Source: Saposhnikovia divaricata (lineage: Eukaryota > Streptophyta > Magnoliopsida > Apiales > Apiaceae). From it: DNA of 64,000 nt. The notes under the pieces are model-generated. The model searched no databases and was not told the DNA's origin. It was given only the letters and a program-made list of their open reading frames with translations. Numbering within the stretch: the first letter of the stretch is position 1; every line of letters starts with the position of its first letter. The stretch spans positions 184,486,939 to 184,550,938 of the forward strand of contig CM071601.1 of NCBI GenBank assembly GCA_036435485.1, read 5' to 3'. Of this stretch, positions 55,801 through 64,000 are shown in pieces. Both the position numbers and the translations under genes were made by a program.

Positions 55801-58800
55801 ACATGGACCAGAAATCTACTGTGTCAAATAACTCTAAATTACCTGTTGGAGTTAAGGCAATAGTTGACACTTATGAAGACATTTTTCAACCACCTAAAGA
55901 GTTGCCTCCTAGAAGAAAACAAGATCACCACATCAACCTCAAACCAGATGCTACTCCTGTCAACAAACAACCTTACAGATGCCCTTATTTTCAGAAGGAG
56001 GAAATTGAAAAAATCACCAAAGAAATGCTTAACAGTGGCATAATCAGAAATAGCTCATCTCCTTTTGCTTCACCTGTTCTACTGGTTAAGAAGAAGGATA
56101 ATACTTGGAGGCTGGTAGTTGACTACAGGGGGCTTAATGCCATTACAGTGAAAAATAAGTATCCAATACCTGTAATTGAAGAAATGCTGGCAGAATTAAG
56201 GGGTAGTACTCTATTTACAAAGTTAGATCTGAGGAGTGGTTACTACCAGATCAGAGTAAGAGAAGAAGACATCTACAAGACTGCTTTCAATACTCACCAG
56301 GGCCACTTTGAGTTCGTTGTTATGCCTTCTGGTCTTACAAATGCACCAGCCTCATTTCAGGGATTAATGAATGAAGTTTTCAAGGAGCATCTAAGGAAAT
56401 TTGTTTTAGTTTTCTTTGATGACATTCTTGTATATAGCAAGAATGAAAAGGATCATTTGAAGCATCTGGAGATTGTGTTTGAAATTTTGAGGAACAATCA
56501 GTTATTTGTCAAGCTCAGCAAATGTGAATTTGCAAGTCCTCAAATTGAGTACTTAGGACATGTAATTTCTGAACAAGGAGTAGCTGTAGATTACCAAAAA
56601 AACCAGGGCTATGATGGAATGGCCTAGACCAAAAACAGTCAAGGCTTTGAGAGGGTTTTTAGGACTCACTGGTTATTATAGAAGTTTTGTTAAAGGCTAT
56701 GGATTCATTAGCAAACCTCTAACACAGTTGCTCAAGAAGGGAGAGTTTGGATGGAATGAAGCTGCTGAAGAAGCATTCTGCAAATTAAAGGTATTAATGT
56801 CTCAAACTCCAGTCTTAGCCCTACCTGATTTTTCTAAGCCTTTTATAATTGAGACTGATGCCTGTATGAGTGGCATTGGAGCTGTTATGATGCAAAACAG
56901 TAGGCCAATAGCTTATTCGAGCAAGGCCTTGGGACCCAAATACCTTGGAATGTCCATTTATGAGAAGAAAATGATGGCCATTATTATGGCAGTGCAAAAG
57001 TGGAGGGCATACTTGCTTGGACATCAGTTCCTCATCAAGACTGATCACCAAGCCCTCAAGCACATAATGGAGCAGAAAATAACTACCAGCCTACATCAGA
57101 GGTGGCTCTCCAAGCTGCTAGGTTATGACTATATTGTAACCTACAAAAGAGGTAAAGAGAACATTGCTGCTGATGCACTCTCTAGAGTGTTTGAAGATGA
57201 GGAATGTGCAGCCTTAATTTCTATCACACCCACCTGGAAGGAAGAGATTACTGATAGTTTGGTTGGTGATCAAAAGGCACAGGAGTTACTAACCAAATTC
57301 AGTATTATGGGAGAAATTAATGATGCTGAGGCTGAAGATTATCATTTAGTGAATGGTGAACTTAAGCACAAGGGTAGATACTACATTGGTTCTGGCAATC
57401 AGTTGAGAGAGAAGATATGTGCCAACATTCATGGTAGTATGGAAGGGGGACATTCAGGTATTGCTGCTACTATTAAAAGAGATGAATTGTTCTTCTACTG
57501 GCCAACAATCAGATCTGATATAACTAAGTTTGTGAAAGAATGTGAAGTGTGTCAAAGGAACAAAAATGAGCATGTGCTCAAGCCTGGGTTGTTGCAGCCT
57601 ATTCCTCTACCTAATAGTGCCTGGGAAGGGGTATCTATGGATTTTGTGGAATGCTTGCCTAGGTCAAGGGGAAAGGACACTATACTAGTGATTGTTGACA
57701 GACTCACAAAGTACTGCCACTTGATCACTCTAACTCACCCTTTCACTGCTTCCAAAGTTGCTCAAGAGTTCTTGAATCAAGTAGTGAAATTGCATGGAGT
57801 ACCAATAGATATCATTACTGACAGGGATCCAATCTTTATTAGCTCCTTCTGGCAGGAGTTATTCAAGGTCTTGGGAACTAAGGTGAAGTTGAGCACTGCT
57901 TACCATCCCCAAACAGATGGTCAGACAGAAAGAGTAAACCAGTGCATTGAAATGTATTTGAGATGTATGACTGGTCAAAAGCCAGCTGATTGGGCAGAAT
58001 GGATACCTATGGCTGAATGGTGGTACAATACATCATTTCATTCTTCTGCTGGTATGACTCCCTACCAAGCTTTGTATGGTCAAGCTCCTCCTTCAATTAA
58101 CTACCAGACAGCTAAGTGTGAAGACCCTGTGGTAAATGAATTCATCAAAGACAGGCTTAACATACAAAGTTTGCTCAAAGAAAATTTGCTCAAGGCCCAG
58201 GAGAGAATGAGAATTTTTGCTGACAAGAAGAGAAGTGATCGAGAATTCAATGTGGGAGATGAAGTATTCTTGAAGTTACAGCCTTATAGACAGTCAAGCA
58301 TTGCTTTGAGAAAAAACAACAAGCTGTGTGCTAAATACTATGGACCCTATGAAGTGACTAAAAGGCTAGGGAAGGCGGCATATCAGCTGAAACTACCTCA
58401 GAATTCGAAGATACATAACACTTTTCATGTATCTCAGCTCAAAAAGAAATTGGGAGTTAAGAAGGTGGTGCAGATTGATCTACCAGAAATCTCTGAATCT
58501 GGAGAATTTGACCTCAAGCCTTACAAAATTCTGGACAGGAAACTTATTAAGAAAGGAAATGCTCCAGTGGTAATGGTGCTGGTGCAATGGGAGCAGGGCA
58601 ATGAAAAGGAAGCCACCTGGGAGAGTTGGGACAAACTAAAGAAGAAATTCCCCAACATAGTTGATCTTAATTGATATTCTTGTGGACAAGAATGTTTTTA
58701 TGGAGAGGGGAGTTGTCATGAAACTGGCGCGAGTTTTAAGTATTTAAATAATGTTAAACGGGGTCGTTTGGCCTTGTACTAGGTTGTTATATTTAGTACC

Positions 58801-59305
58801 GTTAGTAGTGGCTGTTAATTGCTGAGTAATGGGTATTGGACAGGTGTCACAGTACTATTGTGGTCCAGCCCTCTATATATTATCCATTCCCAATCATAGT
58901 GGAACAAGGAATGAATATCTGTTTTCTTGTTTTTCTTTTCTTCTCTGCATTTTTCTATTTCTTTCTTTCTTGTTGTGACAGCTTACATGATAAGCTCAGT
59001 TTATAACAATAAATTAGCCTCAGAAAGTTCAAATAATAGCATGTATCAAACATGATTAAAATCTTACTGCTCATATGAAATGAAGTTGCAATTTGGTTTA
59101 TTGATTGAGGGAAAAAGATAAGAGATTTATAAAATATTATAAATTGATGGGCAGATGATAAAAGAAATACAAGAAATAAATAAATTTCAAATACCTGTTG
59201 AGAAATGGAATCTTGGGCAGTCTTATGATCATTGTGAAGGAGGTAAAGACCTATAAACGACGCCGTTGCTGCTCCTGCTAAGAAAGACCCCATCCTTACT
59301 TTCAT
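52849..59305 (-). CDS. Small conserved plant membrane protein, intron interrupted by a retrotransposon
   Basis: Two exons on the minus strand: 59305-59195 (MKVRMGSFLAGAATASFIGL, YLLHNDHKTAQDSISQQ) and 52944-52849 (MKGLHESLDERVSTLEKLRD, NEVSNHAVATE), joined in phase at CAG|ATG to give 68 residues. A slightly longer start at 59320 (MCGYV) is possible. One hydrophobic helix (residues 6-24) is followed by a short coiled-coil-like region (about 38-58). I recognise it as a short uncharacterised plant protein of this layout, with no known function. The intron is now 6.25 kb because it holds a 5.6 kb Reina-type element; without it and one target copy it would be about 640 bp. Splice sites are intact, so the gene may still work. 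Confidence 0.75.
53377..53650 (+). repeat. 5' LTR of the Reina-type element
   Basis: Contains CTATATATTATCC as a probable TATA region (about 53540) and a T/C-rich 3' part. It carries the 7-bp AGACGGT absent from the other LTR. Confidence 0.96.
53688..58674 (+). pseudogene. Reina-type gag-pol polyprotein with one frameshift
   Basis: Starts MADKNAINQHEKAISTLESG. Gag domain around 54490-54950 (KVDFPKFEGKNPRSWISKCE, EGEADVWYRSI). Zinc knuckle-like CFHCDEKFIPGHDC at about 55140. Protease ILIDSGSAHNFIS at about 55390, catalytic triad intact. Reverse transcriptase with VDYRGLNAITVKNKYPIP and the catalytic VFFDDILVYSKN at about 56410. RNase H ETDACMSGIGAVMMQ. Integrase with HH-CC zinc region (CEVCQRNKNE) and DDE core starting SMDFVECLPRSRG. 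Chromodomain at the end (PVVMVLVQWEQGNEKEATWE). The frame changes once at about 56600-56610, in a run of seven A followed by a G duplication between reverse transcriptase and RNase H. Otherwise the polyprotein is open. Confidence 0.95.
58714..58980 (+). repeat. 3' LTR of the Reina-type element
   Basis: Partner of 53377-53650; see there for differences. Directly followed by the second GCTTA. Confidence 0.96.
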
Positions 59306-59319
59306 TACATAACCACACA

Positions 59320-59322
<3 letters not shown>

Positions 59323-59351
<29 letters not shown>
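59323..59351. repeat. (CT)n tract
   Basis: TCTCTC run of about 29 bp just upstream of the small split gene's start codon (its leader, read as GA on the minus strand). Confidence 0.9.
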
Positions 59352-59355
<4 letters not shown>

Positions 59356-59361
59356 TCTACG

Positions 59362-60690
59362 TCTGCAAGCTAGGAGGCTCAAGATTCTGTGAGCAATCAC
59401 TAATATTACTTTGTCACATTCAATATGTTAAACTTAATGGCAGTTTGTTAAAGTTTTATTCATTTGGAATATAAAGGCTTAGTGACTATGTTATCCGTCC
59501 TTAACATAACATTCTTCATGTGCAGATTTATACTGAATGTGAAGGAATGCTTCAAGGAGAGTTACCCTTATCTGGGCACCTTGGCATTTCATGGATGATG
59601 AACCATCATGTTTTACATTCTCCACTGGTGCAGGATTACGTGGTTTTACTTCCATCGTCGCCAAGAACGAGCTAGTATTTCTCTTGTAGCCCCTCCTTTA
59701 AAGTCATCAGCTTCGGTTAGTAGGTCATTTCCACCTTCAACTTTTATTCCCTTAAGTTAATTAATCATTTTGAGCAGAACTTCAGTTGGCTTCTATGATC
59801 TTGGTTTGTTAGAGTTTGTAAATAATTTGATCTTTAATGGAAAAACCTGGAAAATTAATTAATGGAATATATATAGTTACATGAAACATGACCATCTCAT
59901 CTGTTCCGATTAGGCTTAACCAATGATCAACTCACAAATTCCAACTCAAGTAAGGTTTTAAGTATAATTTTCAAGGCGGCATTACACTTGTATTATTGCT
60001 CATGGTTGTCATAACCTTGACACATGACCATTAATTCTAGGATAAGGTTTTAGTACAGAAAATTTGGTCAGGACTTGAGCTAATTGCCGTGACATAAACC
60101 ACTCCCCTCCGTTGTTTTGCTGCTGAACCCTATATTCTAAGATGTTTTCATTTCTTTTGCTAATTTGATAAATATATGTTAAAAAAATAATGAAATACAG
60201 GGCCTAGCACAAGCTCCATGGAAAGCCACAAAGGAGACTATATATGATCAGTCTACATTCTACAAGGCAGATTGAGAATAGAAAGCATGCTAGCTTAAGA
60301 AAAAACAACCAAGTAGAAACTAGAAAAACAGTTCGGGTAGAACAACCCAACAACTATGACATCCAACTTTAACTACTGGCCCTATTACAAATGTGCTTAG
60401 ATGACAACCGGGATTTTTTAAGTCATTCTTGATACCATCAAGCAGCTTCTACCTAGGACTGAACAGGCCTTTGTTATGAGCTTGTGCATACCATTCTCTC
60501 CCTGTTTTTGGTTATTAGCCCATAATAATTGATGTTGCATATGTCTTGTCAAACTTTAAAAATTCTCAACACGGGTTCCATGTTCAAAGGTAATATAGAG
60601 TAGCTATATTAGTTTACCTGTGATTCATGTCTTAATTTCTATGTTTTTAGATTAATGACATTATAACTCCCTTTTATTGCCTTCCTAATT
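59362..60690. repeat. Direct duplication, copy A (lacks the KEG-like exons)
   Basis: Begins TCTGCAAGCTAGGAGGCTCA and matches copy B (61111-63265) throughout, except that about 780 bp holding the KEG-like exons is missing at about 59474. Contains the unassigned exon-like block ATTTATACTGAATGTGAAGG, then TTACCCTTATCTGGGCACCT. Long stretches are about 90% identical. No intact ORF. Confidence 0.9.
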
Positions 60691-61110
60691 TTTTGAACAA
60701 TAAAGGCAACAAAAATTAAGGGAGAAATAAATCATTTAAAAGAAGTGAAACGATCCGTAATTTAATTGATTGATTAAAAATACTTGAGAGAAATTGAATC
60801 TTACTCTACTCTGGGTTTTTAAAATTTCACTCTATGGTGCCTAACAAAATAAATAGTATGTAATCAGGAGAACATACTATCTTGGGGGGATGTTTCCAAA
60901 CGGCCATTGTTTATCTTATTTTTTTTTCTTATAGGTTATTTAGTAGAGAGAACATACTATTATTCTAAATTATTTTGTGCTTTGTTGGTTCATTTGATCC
61001 ATTAAACTTTAGGATTTTGGTGGTTATTAGCGTTGATGCTTGATTAATTTTGTTTACATATTGCAAGACATCGCAGAAAATCACATGAGTGTGTTGTATA
61101 CAGGTAGTAG
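60691..61110. other. Spacer between duplication copies
   Basis: AT-rich unique sequence. No feature recognised. Confidence 0.4.
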
Positions 61111-63265
61111 TCTGCAAGCTAGGAGGCTCAAGAATCTTTGAGCAATCATTCATATTGCTTTCTCACATTCAATATGTTAAACTTGGTGGCAGTTTGTTAA
61201 ATTTTTATTCATTTGGAATATAGAGGCTTGGGGCGGTGTAACACATCACAGTGTTGGAAGAATTAGTGAGATATAGAGTGATTGTCTCCTTATAATTGAC
61301 ATTCCAAATAGACCCATACAATGGCAGGCAGATCCCTATGACCTGGAAAATGTCGATGATTTCAAGGTAATGTTATTAACATTCTATTGAAGTACAACCA
61401 ATGTGATATTACTTGAATGTGCATCTTAGTTGGATGATTTCTTCCTTGGTGTATATTAAAAAAGTTTCCAGTGCAAAAATGTAATTGTGTTGTGCTTGTT
61501 TTGATTGAAAGCGGGTTGGTGACTGGGTTAGAGTGAAAGCATCTGTTTCATCTCCCAAATATGGTTGGGGAGGATGTCACAAGGAGTAGCATCGGGGTGA
61601 TCCACAGTTTAGAGGAGGATGGCGATATAGGAATTGCCTTCTGTTTCAGAAGTAAACCTTTTAGTTGCTCTGTGACAGATGTGGAGAAACTACAACCTTT
61701 TGAAGTAGGATGAGATATTCACATGATGCCATCAGTTACTCAGCTACGGCTTGGATGGTCAACTGAAACTCCTTCTTCAACTGGGAAAATCTCAAGAATT
61801 GACATGGATGGTACTTTAAATGTAAGAAATCCCTTCCTTTATTTCTTATCTCCCGAACAGTAACCTTTCACTATAACCTCTTCGGGTTTTAATGTGCAAA
61901 AATTGTTAAATTCCAAGGATAAGCCTCTCCGCCAGATGTTCGGAGGAGAAATTTTCTGGCTTTATTTAAAATATAAATTCTTCACCAGATTGTTAAATTC
62001 TTTATTGACTATGTTGCCCGTCCTAAAAAATTGTGAACTCGGAGTTGAATTTTAAGTAGTTGTATTTAAGGTTGGCACACCGTAACATTCTTGATGTGCA
62101 GATTTATACTGAATGTGAAGGAATTATTCAAGGAAAGTTACCCTTATCTGGGCACCTTGGTATTTCATGGATGATGAACCATCATGATTTACATTCTCTA
62201 CTGGTGCAGGATTACGGGGTGTCACTTCCATCGTCGCCAAGAATGAATATTTATCTTGTAGCCCCTCTAAAGTCATCAGCTTCGGTTAGTAGGTCATTTC
62301 CACCTTCATCTTTTATCCCTTGTGTCAATGCAAATTACCTAATGTTGTGGAATTATCGGTCAACCATTTTACAATTGCTTTAATCATGTTGAGCAGAACT
62401 TCAATTGGCCTCTATGATCTTGGTTTGTTGGAGTTCGTAAATAATTTGATCTTTAATGGAAAAACCTGGAAAATTAATATATGGAATATAGTTACTTGAA
62501 GAATAATCATCTCATCTGTTCCAATTAGGCTTAACCAATGATCAACTCACAAATGTCAGCTGAAGAAAGGTTTTAAGTGAAATTTTCAATACTATTGCTC
62601 ATGGTTGTCATAACCTTGACACCTGACAATTAATTCTAGGATAAGGTTTTAGTACAGAAAATTTGGTCGGGACTCAAGTGTATTGCCATGACGTAAACCC
62701 ACTCCCCTAAGTTGTTTCGCTGCTGAACCCTATATTGTATGATGTTTTTATTTCTTTTGTTAATTTGATAAATATAAGTTAGAAAAATAATGAAATACAG
62801 GGCCTAGCCCAAGCTCTCTATGGAAAGGCACAAAGGAGACTAAATATGATCAGTCAACAAGGCAGATTGAGAATAGAAAGCATGCCAGCTCAACAACAAC
62901 CAACCAAGTAGAAACTAGAAAAACAATTCGGGCAGAACAACCCAACAACTACGGCATCCAACTATAACTATTAGGCCTATCACAAATTTGCTTAGATGAC
63001 AACCGGGATTTTAAGTCATTCTTGATACCATCAAGCAGCTTCTACCTAGGACTGAACAGACCTTTGTTATGAGCTCGTACATACCATTTTCTCCCTGTTT
63101 TTGGTTATTAGCCCATAATAATTGATGTTGCATATGTCTTGTCAAATTTTAAAATTTCTCAACACAGGTTCCGTGTTCTAGGATAATACTATATTAGTTT
63201 ACCTGTGATTCATGTTTTAATTCCTATAATTTTTAGATCAATGACACATTATAACTTCCTTTTAT
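61111..63265. repeat. Direct duplication, copy B (with KEG-like exons)
   Basis: Begins GTCTGCAAGCTAGGAGGCTC and matches copy A over its start (61111-61230) and from 62001 on. Includes the exon-like block at 62101-62283 (IYTECEGIIQGKLPLSGHLG), whose product I do not recognise. The presence of introns shows copying at the DNA level rather than by reverse transcription. Confidence 0.9.
61212..61821 (+). pseudogene. KEG-like (KEEP ON GOING E3 ligase) repeat exons, decayed
   Basis: Two exons. 61212-61366 reads WGGVTHHSVGRISEI, a stop, then SDCLLIIDIPNRPIQWQADP and DLENVDDFK. 61512-61821 reads VGDWVRVKASVSSPKYGWG, a frame change, then RSSIGVIHSLEEDGDIGIAF, CFRSKPFSCSVTDVEKLQPF, EVG, a stop, and IHMMPSVTQLRLGWSTETPS. 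These are the KEG C-terminal repeats, which in the host protein follow RING, kinase and ankyrin domains and act in ABI5 turnover. None of those other domains is nearby. Two stops and one frameshift make it non-functional. Confidence 0.85.
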
Positions 63266-63309
63266 ATCTTTGTTCTGTCTTTTTAGAAACTTGCAGAAGA
63301 GGATAATTT

Positions 63310-63430
63310 TTTTTTTTGCTAGTTTTAGCTAAATAGACACACACCTATTTTAACCCTCACCGGGGTCGATTTCCCGACCTCATGTAACCATGAGCGGAGT
63401 TGTAACCATTGGGGCAACCCGCCCTGGTTA
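63310..63430 (-). mobile_element. tRNA-derived SINE
   Basis: On the minus strand it starts AACCAGGGCGGGTTGCCCCA with a box A-like TTGCCCCAATGG and box B-like GGGAAATCGACCCC, typical of RNA polymerase III promoters. It ends in a run of A (T11 on the plus strand at 63310). A 16-bp target duplication, CAGAAGAGGATAATTT, flanks it at 63294-63309 and 63431-63446. It lies just beyond duplication copy B. Confidence 0.85.
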
Positions 63431-63446
63431 CAGAAGAGGATAATTT

Positions 63447-64000
63447 ATTAACTTGAAACAACAAAATCTCAAATGTTATAAAAAGTATGCGTTGCTGCCT
63501 TAGTTGCCTGGTTTTTCTTGGTCTAGCAACATTACATTTAATTATTTTTATTGTTATATGATATTATGTTATAAGTGTATACTGGCTTTGCTTCCTTTCT
63601 CGAATCTAATGTGATGATGGAACAAAACTGTGATAGTATCTTTCTTATTGAGATTTTGATTTTGATCCGGTTATTTGAATTCAATGGTTAACTTTGATGT
63701 TTGTCAATATGTTCTACGTACAGCAGTTTGTTGGTAATAATTTTATAAGAACAGTAGGCTACAAGAGACTACAACTACAAGACACAAGAACTGCAAGAGA
63801 CTACATTGTGATTGCTTAACTATCAACTACTACTAATGATACATTATATAGAGACTATAGGGACAACATATGATGGAGTGAACATGGAGTAACATGGCAA
63901 GAAGTAATGGGAGTAACGTGCAGCATGGAGCTATCATGGGGGGCTGCTGAAGTTGTCTTGACCACATGGCCAGCACACATATGGGATTAATGATGGCCAG
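63447..64000. other. Right edge, unassigned
   Basis: No ORF. The last 270 bp (from about 63729, TTGGTAATAATTTTATAAG) has a different, purine-rich composition with ACAAGAGACTACA repeats and might be the start of an LTR, but nothing in the window confirms it. Confidence 0.3.

Larger units (their letters stand above)
53377..58980 (+). mobile_element. Full-length Reina-type Ty3/gypsy chromovirus
   Basis: LTRs 53377-53650 (274 bp) and 58714-58980 (267 bp) begin TGTCATGAAACTGG and end TTGTTGTGACA. They differ by about three substitutions and a 7-bp indel, so insertion is recent. The target duplication is GCTTA (53372-53376 and 58981-58985). The primer site TGGTATCAGAGC is at 53654-53665 (tRNA-iMet) and the polypurine tract TATGGAGAGGGGAG at 58699-58712. 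Short LTRs plus a C-terminal chromodomain indicate the Reina clade. Confidence 0.96.

Noticed and set aside
63729..64000. Possible start of an LTR (TTGGTAATAATTTTATAAG)
   Set aside because: No primer site, partner LTR or coding sequence inside the window. Composition alone is not enough.

Overview
This window is nuclear DNA from a flowering plant, most likely a eudicot. The evidence is intron-containing plant genes (IQD, GRF with a miR396 site, dUTPase, BAHD acyltransferase, KEG-like exons), an AT-rich background, and dense plant transposons. I cannot name the species. Roughly two thirds of the 64 kb is recognisable mobile DNA, much of it nested.

Layout. 1-7955: 5' half of a minus-strand Ty3/gypsy chromovirus of Tekay/Del type, with a 4.6 kb LTR, a tRNA-Met primer site, an acidic leader ORF and a broken gag/protease. 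It sits inside the LTR of an older Tat-like gypsy element (7956 to about 9850). 9955-11660: non-autonomous Helitron with a duplicated 5' end. 12245-16492: decayed L1-type LINE. 16547-29120: hAT-type element with a perfect 8-bp target duplication, split at an (AT)n tract by an 11.8 kb Mutator-like element (17006-28799). That MULE carries a plant mobile domain (PMD) gene running into a ULP1-type cysteine protease, an intact FAR1-type transposase on the other strand, a captured Raf-like MAP3K exon, and arrays of a short palindrome at both ends and between its genes.

29129-45000 is the gene-bearing part: an IQD calmodulin-binding protein (+), dUTPase (+) behind two E2F-type sites, a broken BAHD acyltransferase (-) and a growth-regulating factor (-). 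A cluster of nested MITEs lies between IQD and dUTPase.

46587-51901: a second, unrelated complete MULE with 111-bp terminal inverted repeats, a 9-bp target duplication, an eight-exon MuDR-like transposase (-) and a small GRF-zinc-finger/membrane ORF (+). 52849-59305: a 68-residue conserved gene (-) whose single intron is filled by a young 5.6 kb Reina-type LTR retrotransposon (+). 59362-63265: a direct duplication; one copy keeps KEG-like pseudo-exons and the other has lost them. A tRNA-type SINE lies at 63310.

The most unusual system is the 17-29 kb MULE. It combines transposase, a PMD-ULP1 accessory gene, a repeatedly duplicated small exon, captured kinase sequence and reiterated palindromes that look like transposase-binding sites. 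Splice sites were called by eye from GT/AG positions and reading-frame continuity, and domain calls come from motif recognition without database searches.
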